Shown here in pieces: positions 44,077 to 52,696 of a stretch of DNA of 64,000 nucleotides. Source of the DNA: Geodermatophilus arenarius (lineage in GTDB: Bacteria > Actinomycetota > Actinomycetes > Mycobacteriales > Geodermatophilaceae); the NCBI RefSeq assembly GCF_042654585.1, contig NZ_JBHSGR010000001.1:62001-126000 (forward strand), in the 5' to 3' direction. Below the pieces are notes generated by a model. It worked only from the letters and a program-made list of their open reading frames with translations, searched no databases and was not told where the DNA came from. Numbering within the stretch: position 1 is the stretch's first letter; each line of letters starts with the position of its first letter. Position numbers and translations under genes: made by a program.

Positions 44077-44122
44077 GCGCCCGGGACCCGCCTTTCGCGC
44101 GCGGAAGGCGAGTCCCGGGCGC
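44077..44122 (+). terminator. Terminator of the amide operon
   Basis: A long stem: 11 perfect pairs (GCGCCCGGGAC with its complement), one mismatch, then six more pairs, beginning five bases after the amidase stop. Confidence 0.8.
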
Positions 44123-44173
44123 CCGGCCGGGTAGCGGTGTCGCAGACCCGCCACCGCCGTCGGAGGGACGACC

Positions 44174-44956
44174 GTGACCGACGCCCCCAACAGCCCGGAA
44201 GCCCGCCGCCGCCTGCTCGCCGCCACCGAGCCCGTGCGGGCGGCGGCCAGCGCCGGCGCGCTCGCGCTGACCTACCCCCTGCTGCGCGGCGCACCCCGCG
44301 GCGAGCCGCACGGGGTGCTCGTGCTGCCCGGCCTGATGGCCTCCGACGTCTCCACCGCGACGCTGCGCCGCTGGCTGCGCGGCCTGGGCTACCCGGTGGT
44401 CGGCTGGGAGCTCGGCCGCAACCGCGGCCCCACCAAGGAGATCACCGACGAGCTGCCCCGGCTGGTGCAGCGGCTGGCCGACCAGCACGCCGGCCCGGTG
44501 AGCATCGTCGGGCAGAGCCTGGGCGGCATCTACGCCCGGCGGCTGGCGCTGCGCGTGCCGCGCCTGGTCCGCCAGGTGATCAGCCTCGGCTCGCCGTTCG
44601 GGCTGGCCGGCGGCCCGCCCGACGACAGCCCCGGCGCCCGCGCCTACGCCCGCTACCGCCACCTGCACGCGGTGCCGCGCGGCCGGGGCGGCCTCACCGG
44701 CGGCCTGCCGGTCCCGAGCACCGCGGTGTACTCGCGCTGGGACGGCGTCGTCGACTGGCGGGCCTGCCGGCAGACGCCCGGGCCGCGCGCGGAGAACGTC
44801 GGCGTGCACGCCAGCCACCTCGGCATGGGCCACGACCCGGCGGTGCTGTGGCTGGTGGCCGACCGCCTGGCCCAGACCCGCGACGGCTGGCGGCCGTTCA
44901 CCCCGCCGGCCCGGCTGCGGCTGCTCTACACGAGCGAGGACGACGTCACCGGCTGA
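44174..44956 (+). CDS. Alpha/beta-hydrolase
   Basis: A 260-residue lipase/esterase-like hydrolase. Nucleophile elbow VGQSLGG (Ser near residue 115) after VLVLPGLMAS; catalytic His probably in VHASHLGMGHDP. No signal peptide, so cytoplasmic. Substrate unknown; the triacylglycerol lipase-like class is the closest recognisable. GTG 44174 with GGAGGGACGACC upstream. Its last 31 bp overlap the convergent fusion gene. Confidence 0.82.
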   Translation: MTDAPNSPEARRRLLAATEPVRAAASAGALALTYPLLRGAPRGEPHGVLVLPGLMASDVSTATLRRWLRGLGYPVVGWELGRNRGPTKEITDELPRLVQRLADQHAGPVSIVGQSLGGIYARRLALRVPRLVRQVISLGSPFGLAGGPPDDSPGARAYARYRHLHAVPRGRGGLTGGLPVPSTAVYSRWDGVVDWRACRQTPGPRAENVGVHASHLGMGHDPAVLWLVADRLAQTRDGWRPFTPPARLRLLYTSEDDVTG

Positions 44957-46524
44957 CGGCGTCGCGCCCGCAGCACCGCGTCGGCGGCGTGCGCCGATCC
45001 GTGCTCGTGCCCGCGCGCCGCGCGCGGCCGCGCCTCGGCCACCTGGACCTCCCAGTCGCCGGGGTCGAGCACCGCGGCCATCTGCCCGCCGGTGGCGTAC
45101 CAGTCGGGCAGGCCCGGCCGCTGGATGCCGTGGGCGACGTCGCTGCCGTCGTGCATGGTCACCAGCAGCGTGCCGCCGGGCGCCACCGCCGACGCCAGCG
45201 TCCGCAGCACGGCGTCGCGGGTGCCGGGCGGGAAGTGCAGGAACGAGGCGGTCACCAGGTCCCACCGCTCCTCGCCGGGCTGCCACGAGGAGACGTCGAC
45301 CTCGCGGGTCTCGAGCGACACCCCGGCCGCCTCGGCCGCCGCGGCCGCCCGGTCGAGCGCGGTGCGGGAGAGGTCGAGCGCGGTCACCGTCCAGCCGCGG
45401 CGGGCCAGCCAGACGGCGTCGCCACCCTCGCCGGCGCCGGCGTCCAGCGCGCGGCCCGGCGGCAGGTCGGCGGCCTCGGTGGCCAGGACGTCGTTGACCC
45501 GGCCGCTCCACACGCCGGAGTCGTGCGTGCGGTAGCGCTCCTCCCACCACTGCGCGCCGTACTCCGGGTCGCTCATCGCCCGGATGACGTCGACGGCGGC
45601 CCGGGTGTCCTCGGCGACCAGGTCCGCGTTGATCTGCGCGCCGGCCCCCAGCCCGGCCGCCGCGGCGCCGATCACCTGGGCGCTCGGGTCCGCGACGTTG
45701 CCGGCCGCCCACACGCCGGGCACCGCGGTGGCGCCGCGGGCGTCGACCGGCACGTGCGAGCCGACGACCGCCTCTCCCATCCGGAACGGCTGGGTCTCCA
45801 GCCCCAGCCCGGCCAGCACGGCCGAGCGGGCGGTGAACCGCGGGGCCACGATGACGGCGGCGCGCGGCACCACCTCGCCGCCGGCCAGCCGGACGCCGGT
45901 GAGCCGGCCGCCCTCGGTCTCCAGCGCCGCGACCTCGCCGCGCACCACACGGACGCCGCGCGCGGCCAGCGCCTCGGCGGTGGCGTCGTCCGGCTCGGGC
46001 GCGGTGTGCAGGAAGAACACGACGTCGGCGCTCCACTGCCGCCACATCTGGGCCTGGTGCAGCGACATCGGGCCGGTGGCGACCACCCCGACCGCCCGGT
46101 CGCGCACCTCCCAGCCGTGGCAGTAGGGACAGTGCAGGACGTCGGTGCCCCAGAGCTCGCGCACCCCCGGGATGTCGGGCAGCTCGTCGGTCAGGCCGGT
46201 GGTGACCAGCAGCCGCCGCGCGCCGAGGACCCGCCCGGAGGCGAGCTCCACGGTGAAGGCGCCGGCCGCCCCGCCGACCGCGGTGACCGTGCCGTCGACC
46301 AGCACCCCGCCGTAGCCCGCCACCTCGGCCCGCCCGGCGGCGAGCAGGTCGGCCGGGGGCGTGCCGTCGCGGCCCAGGTAGTTGTGCATCTCGTGCGCCG
46401 GCGCGTTGCGCGGCGTCCCCTCGTCGACGACGGCGACCGAGCGCCGCGCCCGCCCCAGGGCGAGGGCGCCGGACAGGCCCGCCGCTCCCCCGCCGATGAC
46501 CACCACGTCGTACGTCTCGTCCAT
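44926..46524 (-). CDS. FAD-disulfide oxidoreductase fused to a SAM methyltransferase
   Basis: A 532-residue two-domain protein. Residues about 1-310 are thioredoxin-reductase-like: YDVVVIGGGAAGLSGALALG (FAD), HCPYCHGWEVRDRAVGVV (redox CxxC plus a degenerate NAD(P) site) and GVWAAGNVADPSAQVIGAA. The CPYCHG-WE stretch resembles the dithiol oxidases of the GliT/HlmI type more than housekeeping TrxB. Residues about 325-500 are a class I methyltransferase (WWEERYRTHDSGVWSGR, ALDAGAGEGGDAVWLARRGW). ATG 46524 is used. Joint action on a thiol substrate is a reasonable guess only. Confidence 0.85.
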   Translation of the reverse strand: MDETYDVVVIGGGAAGLSGALALGRARRSVAVVDEGTPRNAPAHEMHNYLGRDGTPPADLLAAGRAEVAGYGGVLVDGTVTAVGGAAGAFTVELASGRVLGARRLLVTTGLTDELPDIPGVRELWGTDVLHCPYCHGWEVRDRAVGVVATGPMSLHQAQMWRQWSADVVFFLHTAPEPDDATAEALAARGVRVVRGEVAALETEGGRLTGVRLAGGEVVPRAAVIVAPRFTARSAVLAGLGLETQPFRMGEAVVGSHVPVDARGATAVPGVWAAGNVADPSAQVIGAAAAGLGAGAQINADLVAEDTRAAVDVIRAMSDPEYGAQWWEERYRTHDSGVWSGRVNDVLATEAADLPPGRALDAGAGEGGDAVWLARRGWTVTALDLSRTALDRAAAAAEAAGVSLETREVDVSSWQPGEERWDLVTASFLHFPPGTRDAVLRTLASAVAPGGTLLVTMHDGSDVAHGIQRPGLPDWYATGGQMAAVLDPGDWEVQVAEARPRAARGHEHGSAHAADAVLRARRRQPVTSSSLV

Positions 46525-46556
46525 ACCGCCCACGGTGCACCCGCCGTCGCGGATCA

Positions 46557-46582
46557 GGCAAACCCCTTTGCCATACTGGCAA
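46557..46582. promoter_or_regulatory. Overlapping palindromes between fusion gene and XRE-cupin regulator
   Basis: GGCAAA-CCCC-TTTGCC (46557-46572) overlaps TTGCCA-TAC-TGGCAA (46568-46582); together they give three half-sites in alternating orientation. CATACT (46572-46577) in the middle is a good -10 element, six bases before the GTG at 46584, implying a leaderless, probably autoregulated gene. Confidence 0.6.
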
Positions 46583-46583
46583 C

Positions 46584-47177
46584 GTGACCGATCCCGACGC
46601 GGACCTCGACGCCGTCCTCGACGCGGTGGGCCCGCGGCTGCGCGACCTGCGCCGGCAGCGCGGCGCGACGCTGACCCAGCTGTCCGAGGACACCGGCATC
46701 TCGGTGTCCACGCTGTCCCGGCTGGAGTCGGGGCAGCGCCGGCCCACCCTGGAGCTGCTGCTGCCGCTGGCCCGCGCCCACCAGGTGCCGCTCGACGAGC
46801 TGGTCGACGCCCCCGAGACCGGCGACCCCCGGGTGCGGCTGAAGCCGATCACCCGGCACGGCGCCACGTTCATCCCGCTCACCCGCCGCCCCGGCGGCCT
46901 GCAGGCCTACAAGCTGGTGCTGCCGCCGCGCCGGGGCGGGGAGCCGGGCGAGCAGCGCTCGCACGAGGGGTGGGAGTGGGTCTACGTGCTGTCGGGCCGG
47001 CTGCGGCTGCTGCTCGGCGACACCGACGTCGTCCTCTCCGCCGGTGAGGCGGCCGAGTTCGACACGCGCACGCCGCACTGGCTGGGCAACGCCGACGACC
47101 GGCCCACCGAGGTGCTCGCCCTCTTCGGCCCGCAGGGCGAGCGCGTGCACGTGCGCGCCGCACCCCGCGGCCGCTGA
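46584..47177 (+). CDS. XRE-family regulator with cupin domain
   Basis: A 197-residue regulator. The helix-turn-helix is at about 15-72 (LRDLRRQRGATLTQLSEDTG, SVSTLSRLESGQRRPTLELL). A cupin sensor follows (about 110-190: EGWEWVYVLSGRLRLLLGDT, GEAAEFDTRTPHWLGNADD). This architecture senses small metabolites. GTG start. Divergent from the oxidoreductase-methyltransferase fusion with 59 bp between, so that gene is its likely target. Confidence 0.92.
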   Translation: MTDPDADLDAVLDAVGPRLRDLRRQRGATLTQLSEDTGISVSTLSRLESGQRRPTLELLLPLARAHQVPLDELVDAPETGDPRVRLKPITRHGATFIPLTRRPGGLQAYKLVLPPRRGGEPGEQRSHEGWEWVYVLSGRLRLLLGDTDVVLSAGEAAEFDTRTPHWLGNADDRPTEVLALFGPQGERVHVRAAPRGR

Positions 47178-47200
47178 GCGCTGGACGGGCCCCCGGCGGG

Positions 47201-49753
47201 TCAGACGGCGCGGAGCACCGCCGGAGCGACGGGCCGGAGCCGCAGCCAGGGCAGCAGCTCGGCGGCGGGCATGGGCCGGCTCAGGTGCCAGCCCTGGACC
47301 AGGTCACAGCCCATCTCGCGCAGCAGCTCCCAGGTGGCGGCGTCCTCCACGCCCTCGGCCACCACCTCCAGCCCCAGGTGCCGCCCGAGATCGGTGACGG
47401 CGCGGACGATCGCCACGTCCTCGGAGCCGTTCTGCAGTCCCGTCACGAAGCTGCGGTCGATCTTCACCTCGTGCACGGGGAGCCGCTTGAGGTAGGAGAG
47501 CGAGGAGTACCCGGTGCCGAAGTCGTCGACCGACAGCCGCACCCCCAGGTCGCGCAACTGGTGCAGCAGCGCGATGGCACGGGCGGGATCGGCCATGACC
47601 GAGCCCTCCGTCACCTCCAGGGTGAGCCGTCCCGCGGGCACGCCGTACCGCGCGAGCAGCCGGGCGACCTCGTCGACGAGGTCGGCGTCGTGCAGGCTGC
47701 GCGCGGACAGGTTGACCGCGATGCCGAGGTCGTGGCCCGCGGCCCGCCAGGCCGCGCAGGCGGCCAGCGACCGGTCGAGGACGCGGGTGGTCAGCGCGCC
47801 GATCAGACCCGTGCGCTCGGCGATCGGCACGAACTCCTCCGGGGAGATCCGCCCCGTCTCCGGGTGGTCCCAGCGGACGAGCGCCTCGACGCTGACGACC
47901 TCGCCGGTGGTCGTCCGCGCCTGCGGTTGCACGTGCACCTCGATGCCGCCGGTCGCCAGTGCGGTGCGCAGCTCCGAGACCAGCGCGAGCCGGCGCGGGT
48001 CGCCGGTGTCCAGGTCGGGCGCGTAGACGCGCAGGCCGCGTGCGGTGCCCTTGGCGTCGTACATCGCGACGTCGGCCCGCTTGAGCAGGCCGGCGGGGTC
48101 GGTGGCGTGTGCCGGCGCCAGGGCGATGCCCAGCGACCCACCGACCTCGACCTCGAGGCCGTCGAGGGCCACGGGCTGCTCGAGGGCCCGCAGCAGCCGC
48201 CGGCCGAGCCGGACGGCACGGTCCTCGTCGGCGGTGTCGGTCACCAGGACGGCGAACTCGTCGCCGCCCAGCCGGGTGACCGTGCCCGCCTCGCCGACCG
48301 CGGACACCAGCCGGGCGGCCACCTCGACCAGGAGGGCGTCGCCCTGCTGGTGGCCGAGCGTGTCGTTGACCTCCTTGAAGCCGTCGAGGTCGAGGATCAT
48401 CACCACCGCGCCGGCGGAGCGGCCGTCACGGACGTCGTCGAGCGCGGGGGCGAGCCGGCGCTGCAGGAACGCGCGGTTGGGGAGTCCGGTGAGGGCGTCG
48501 TGCAGGGCGTCGTGCCGGAGCCTGTCGACCAGCTCGCCGTTCTGCAGCGCGACGCTGGCGTGGTTGGCGACGGTCTCGAGGAGCAGCACGTCCGACTCGT
48601 CGAAGGTCCGCACGTCGCCGAGCCGGTCGGTGACGACGAGGACGCCGACCGTGCCGGCCCCGCCGCGCAGGGGAACGGCGATCGCCTCGTGGGCGGCGCG
48701 GGCGGCCAGCCATGCGCGCGCCGGGGTGTGCCGGGTCGTCCGCGGCAGGAGCTGGGCCTCGTCGCCGCCGACCACCGCCTGCAGCAGCCACTCGTCCACG
48801 GGTGTCCGTGGCTCCTCCGACCGCGAGAGCCGGCCCGAGGGCCCCAGCAGGACGCGGGCGACCTGCCCGCCGCCCGGGGCGGGGAAGACCACCTCGGCGC
48901 GCTCGGCCTTGAGCAGCTCACGTGCCTCGCCGAGGACGTTGCCCAGGACCACGTCGATCTCGGGCGAGCTGGTCACCGCCTGGGTGAAGCGGTAGAGCCG
49001 CTCGAGGTTGAGGTGCCGGTCGCTGAGGGCGGCGTAGGCGCGGTAGGCGGCCAGCAGCCCCGCGGCGGCCAGCAGCAGGAGGACGGCGCTGCGGACGTCG
49101 GCCGCCAGGCTGGTGACGGCCACGAGGGCGACGGCCACCACCATCGGCGCGACCGCCTGCCCGGTCACCGCCTCGCGGGCCAGCGCCGCGGGCCGCAGCC
49201 CGCCCTCGAACACGGCGATCACCAGGCCGATGGCCACGATGCCCACGGCGTTGGCCAGCAGGGCCGCGAGGAGCGCGGCCAGCCACAGCAGGGGGCTCCC
49301 CTCCCCCAGGTGACCGACGGCGCCGAAGACGAGGACCGCGATCCCCGTCTCGGCCCCGGCGAGCGCGAGGTTGAAGGTGGTCTTGAGCGGTGCTGACCGG
49401 CGGTGGAACAGCAGCACCGCCGCCGACCCCACGAGGCGCCCGGCCAGCAGGGGGAGCGGGCCGGCGAAGAAGAGGCCGAGCACGAGGGGGAACTCGCTGA
49501 CGGCGACCGTCTGGGCCTCGCGCTTGACCTGGATGTGCAGCACGGTGGCCTCGGTGGCCGCGAAGCCGAGGGCCAGGACCCACCACGGGAGGGACAGCCC
49601 GCCGTGCGGGCCGGTGTGCAGGGCCGGTGCCACGGGCGCCGCCCACAGCGCGAGGCCGGTCAGTGCGACGAGCGCGGTCGTGATGCCCAGCACCCACAGC
49701 GTGGGCCGGGACGGGCGCCGCCCCGCGTGCCCGCCGGTCTCCTGGTCGTCCAC
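47201..49753 (-). CDS. Membrane GGDEF-EAL protein with GAF-like domain
   Basis: An 850-residue c-di-GMP enzyme. Residues about 20-260 contain eight or so membrane helices; about 270-420 is GAF-like (DVVLGNVLGEARELLKAERA, AIAVPLRGGAGTVGVLVVTD). A GGDEF domain follows with RLGGDEFAVL intact but no RxxD I-site (GEAG at that place). The EAL domain has VSVEALVRWDHP and SVDDFGTGYSSLSYL with the expected acidic residues. It may both make and break c-di-GMP; net activity is unknown. GTG 49753 follows GAGGAGACGAC. Confidence 0.92.
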   Translation of the reverse strand: MDDQETGGHAGRRPSRPTLWVLGITTALVALTGLALWAAPVAPALHTGPHGGLSLPWWVLALGFAATEATVLHIQVKREAQTVAVSEFPLVLGLFFAGPLPLLAGRLVGSAAVLLFHRRSAPLKTTFNLALAGAETGIAVLVFGAVGHLGEGSPLLWLAALLAALLANAVGIVAIGLVIAVFEGGLRPAALAREAVTGQAVAPMVVAVALVAVTSLAADVRSAVLLLLAAAGLLAAYRAYAALSDRHLNLERLYRFTQAVTSSPEIDVVLGNVLGEARELLKAERAEVVFPAPGGGQVARVLLGPSGRLSRSEEPRTPVDEWLLQAVVGGDEAQLLPRTTRHTPARAWLAARAAHEAIAVPLRGGAGTVGVLVVTDRLGDVRTFDESDVLLLETVANHASVALQNGELVDRLRHDALHDALTGLPNRAFLQRRLAPALDDVRDGRSAGAVVMILDLDGFKEVNDTLGHQQGDALLVEVAARLVSAVGEAGTVTRLGGDEFAVLVTDTADEDRAVRLGRRLLRALEQPVALDGLEVEVGGSLGIALAPAHATDPAGLLKRADVAMYDAKGTARGLRVYAPDLDTGDPRRLALVSELRTALATGGIEVHVQPQARTTTGEVVSVEALVRWDHPETGRISPEEFVPIAERTGLIGALTTRVLDRSLAACAAWRAAGHDLGIAVNLSARSLHDADLVDEVARLLARYGVPAGRLTLEVTEGSVMADPARAIALLHQLRDLGVRLSVDDFGTGYSSLSYLKRLPVHEVKIDRSFVTGLQNGSEDVAIVRAVTDLGRHLGLEVVAEGVEDAATWELLREMGCDLVQGWHLSRPMPAAELLPWLRLRPVAPAVLRAV

Positions 49754-49794
49754 GTGTCGTCTCCTCGGTGGGGGTTCCTCCCCCACGACGACGG

Positions 49795-49831
49795 CAGGGC
49801 GGGGTGCGACCTGCAGTCGCACCCCGCCCTG
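49795..49831 (-). terminator. Terminator of the subtilisin gene
   Basis: Perfect 16-bp arms CAGGGCGGGGTGCGAC and complement with a 5-nt loop, 158 bp past the subtilisin stop and 42 bp before the GGDEF-EAL start. Confidence 0.8.
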
Positions 49832-49988
49832 GTCACCCGGGAGGGTCAGCCGCGGCGCGAGGGGCCGCGGCCCGCCCGACCCCACGTCCGCGTCCCGCGC
49901 GGCGGACCGGCCGGTGGCCGCCCGCGAGGGGGCCGCGGCCCGGGACGGCCGGCCGTCCCGGGGCGCCGGACCACGCCCACGACCGCGG

Positions 49989-51566
49989 TCACGACCACGA
50001 GGCGCTGGACAGGTCGGCCGTCCGCCACTGGCGGGTCGACCAGGACGCGTCGCGCCACTGGCGGGTCGACCACGTCGTGTTCGTCCACGAGCCGTCCCGC
50101 CACTGCCGGGTCGTCCAGGACGCGTCGCGCCACTGGCGGGTGTCCCAGGCCGGCTGGGTCCACTCGACGGTGCGCCAGGTCGTCCCCTCCCAGCCGTCAC
50201 CGGTGAGGAGGTGGCCGCGCCAGCGGCCGCCCACCCACGCCGTCTGCCGGGCGGACGCGGTGGCCCAGGCGCGGCCGTCCCAGGCGTTGCCGAAGACGTC
50301 GACCTCACCCTGCAGCAGCGCCCCGTCGTGGTCGACGTGCGACGTCCCCCGGGAGGCCTCGATCGAGCCGGTGCCGGTGCCGTAGAACTGCGGCGACTGG
50401 GTGGTGTTGTTGTTCGGCTTGACCTGCGCCTGGCGGACGTCGGTCAGCCCGTTGCCGCGGTACTGGTTGGTCGTGGAGTCGAACGGCGACGACGTCGACA
50501 TGATCTGCCGCTTGACCTGGTCGGGGGTCAGCCGCGGGTCCTCCTGCAGCAGGAGGGCGACCTCGCCGCTGACCACCGCGGCGGCCTGCGACGTCCCCGA
50601 CGACACGGCGAAGCGGGTGCCCCGGCGGGCGTCGGGGTGCCGCTCGTCGGCGTAGCCGTTGGGCACCCGCAGGCCCGTGACCGAGACACCGGGAGCGACG
50701 ACGTCGACGTGCCGCTGGTTGGTGCCGCGGGTGGCCCACGAGGGCACGGTGTCGTCGACGGGGTCCACGGTGCCCTGCGTGTCGGCCGCGCCGACCGCCA
50801 GGACGTAGGGGTCCCGGGCCGGGTTGGCCAGGTTGTGGTTGGTCGACCCGTCGTTGCCGCCGGCGACCACCACGACGATGCCGGCCTTCCACGCCTGCTC
50901 GACGGCGAAGGCCAGCGGGTCGGTGCGCGTGTCCTGGGTGGAGTCGGTGCCGTACGACAGGTTCAGGACGCGGATGTTCATCCCGTTGTCGTCGCGGTGC
51001 TCGACGACCCAGTCGATCGCCGCGATGACCTGGGTGACGTCGACCGCGCCGTCGCTGGCCCCGACCTTGACGTCCACCAGGGTGGCGTCGGGCGCGATGC
51101 CGTTGAACCGGCCGGGGTCGGTGTAGGACACCGGGGTCCCGGCGACGTCCCGCCCGGCGATGATCGAGGCCAGGTGGGTGCCGTGCCCGTAGGCGTCGCG
51201 GTGCGCCAGCTCCGGGTCCTGGCTGTCGAAGGACAGGTCGGGCCCGTTGACGACGTTGCCGGTGTCCAGCCCGGGCACCTCGGTGACGCCGGTGTCGATC
51301 AGCGCGACGCCGATGCCCCGGCCGGTGAAGCCGGCCCGGTAGGAGTCGTGCGCCCCGACCGCCTGGGCGATGTGGTACAGCGATCCCTTGGCGCTGACGT
51401 CGTAGCCGAGCGGGGCGGCGCCGGCCGGCCCGGCGGTCGCGACGAACCCGCCCAGCGCCGCGGTGGTCGCGGCGAGCGCGGCGATCCCGCGTCCGGCTCG
51501 ACGCCCCCGACCGCGGCTCATCGCCGGGGTCCGGGTGTGCGTGGTGACTGCATGTGGTGTGCCCAT
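49989..51566 (-). CDS. Secreted S8 subtilisin-like protease with Trp-repeat C-terminus
   Basis: A 525-residue exported protease. The signal sequence is at about residues 17-50 (RRAGRGIAALAATTAALGGF). The catalytic triad is Asp91 (VALIDTGV), His128 (GHGTHLASI) and Ser326 (SSGTSQAAA), with oxyanion Asn in AGGNDGS. The subtilase domain ends near 385. Residues 429-525 hold a repeat with a Trp at nearly every fifth position. The repeat may bind cell wall or carbohydrate, which is a guess. ATG 51566 is used; ATG 51521 (MSRGRG) would still keep the signal peptide. Confidence 0.92.
   Translation of the reverse strand: MGTPHAVTTHTRTPAMSRGRGRRAGRGIAALAATTAALGGFVATAGPAGAAPLGYDVSAKGSLYHIAQAVGAHDSYRAGFTGRGIGVALIDTGVTEVPGLDTGNVVNGPDLSFDSQDPELAHRDAYGHGTHLASIIAGRDVAGTPVSYTDPGRFNGIAPDATLVDVKVGASDGAVDVTQVIAAIDWVVEHRDDNGMNIRVLNLSYGTDSTQDTRTDPLAFAVEQAWKAGIVVVVAGGNDGSTNHNLANPARDPYVLAVGAADTQGTVDPVDDTVPSWATRGTNQRHVDVVAPGVSVTGLRVPNGYADERHPDARRGTRFAVSSGTSQAAAVVSGEVALLLQEDPRLTPDQVKRQIMSTSSPFDSTTNQYRGNGLTDVRQAQVKPNNNTTQSPQFYGTGTGSIEASRGTSHVDHDGALLQGEVDVFGNAWDGRAWATASARQTAWVGGRWRGHLLTGDGWEGTTWRTVEWTQPAWDTRQWRDASWTTRQWRDGSWTNTTWSTRQWRDASWSTRQWRTADLSSASWS
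49992..50282 (-). repeat. Coding repeat: W-x4 pentapeptide array
   Basis: Encodes residues 429-525 of the subtilisin. Trp occupies positions 429, 434, 444, 449, then 459 through 514 at every fifth residue, and 524. The three interruptions in register are Ala439, Leu454 and Leu519. Consensus W-[ST]-x-R-Q / W-R-D-A-S. At the DNA level this is an imperfect 30-bp repeat. Confidence 0.9.
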
Positions 51567-51707
51567 CTCATCCGTGAGACCGCCCCGGTCGGGGTGGCAC
51601 TCCCAGTAGCGGGATCACTGCGCTTCGTGTCTCCCCGAGGGGCGGAGGTGCCACCCGAAGAGGGGAGCCGACGTGACGGCCCGCTCCGCGCCACTCGCGG
51701 GCGGACC

Positions 51708-52679
51708 TCAGGGGACGACGACCAGCCGGACGCCCGCGTCGCCCGCGGCCTGCCGCGCCCAGGCGCCGGCGACGTCGGCCAGCGGCACCGTCTCGTGCGC
51801 GACGGCGACCCGGCCGGCGGCGGCCGCGGTGAGGACCGCGCCGAGCGCGTCGCGGCGCTGCCGCGGGGTGAGCGCGTTGTTGGTGTAGCCGAGCACCTCG
51901 GCCGAGCGGCCGCGCAGCACCGCCGAGGAGAACACCGCCTCGTCGCCGGACGCCCCGCCCAGGTTGACCAGCCGCCCGCCCGGCGCCAGCACCCGCGACG
52001 CCGTGGTCGCCGCGACGCCGAACACCGGGTCGACGACGAGGTGCGCGCCGCGGGGGCACGCCTGCGCCAGCGCGGCGGCCAGCCCGTCGGCGTCGCCGGT
52101 CAGCGGCACCACGGCGTCGGCGCCGGCGTCGCGGGCCCGCTCCCGCGCCGTGGTCGAGCGGCAGACCGCCACCACCCGCCCGGCGCCGGGCACCCGCGCC
52201 GCGCCGACCGCCGCCTGGCCCACCGCGCCGCCGGCCCCGAGGACGACGACGGTCTCCTCCGGCTGCAGCCGCCCGCGCCAGGTCAGGCACATCCACGCGG
52301 CGACGCCGGACAGGCCGATCGCCGCGACCGCCGCGTCGGGCAGGCCGGCGGTCAGCGGCACGAGGTCCTCGTCGTCGACGGCGCACCGCTGCGCCAGGCT
52401 GCCGTCGCCGGGCGCCATGCCGGCCGACGTCGCGAACCAGACGCGGGTGCCGGCCGGCAGCCGGCCGGACTCCTCGACGACGCCGACGCCCTGCACGCCC
52501 GGCACGTAGGGCACCGCCGGCGCGCCGAAGTACGACGTGCCCGACGCGCACAGCAGGTCCAGCGGCACGATCGGCGCGGCGGTGACCCGCACCAGCGTGC
52601 GGCCCGGCCCGGCGGCGGGGTCGGGGTGCTCGGCGTGCTCGGGCGGCGTCCCGGGCGCGCGGACGACGGCGGCGCGCAC
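51708..52679 (-). CDS. Quinone-oxidoreductase-like medium-chain dehydrogenase
   Basis: A 323-residue MDR protein. VPGVQGVGVVEESGRLPAGT and the cofactor motif VLGAGGAVGQAAVGAAR are visible; no catalytic zinc Cys or structural zinc cluster, so it belongs with NADPH:quinone reductases. Last gene of the leftward catabolic operon; GTG 52679 is 18 bp past the LigA stop. A 13-bp direct repeat (CGCACGTCAGGTG) spans this junction. It could reduce an intermediate of the pathway. Confidence 0.82.
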   Translation of the reverse strand: MRAAVVRAPGTPPEHAEHPDPAAGPGRTLVRVTAAPIVPLDLLCASGTSYFGAPAVPYVPGVQGVGVVEESGRLPAGTRVWFATSAGMAPGDGSLAQRCAVDDEDLVPLTAGLPDAAVAAIGLSGVAAWMCLTWRGRLQPEETVVVLGAGGAVGQAAVGAARVPGAGRVVAVCRSTTARERARDAGADAVVPLTGDADGLAAALAQACPRGAHLVVDPVFGVAATTASRVLAPGGRLVNLGGASGDEAVFSSAVLRGRSAEVLGYTNNALTPRQRRDALGAVLTAAAAGRVAVAHETVPLADVAGAWARQAAGDAGVRLVVVP

Positions 52680-52696
52680 GTCAGGTGACCCGCACG

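Noticed and set aside
47285..52688. Long plus-strand frames of 703 and 1105 codons
   Set aside because: They are antisense to the GGDEF-EAL, subtilisin and dehydrogenase genes, which have intact active-site motifs; the plus frames have no recognisable domain.
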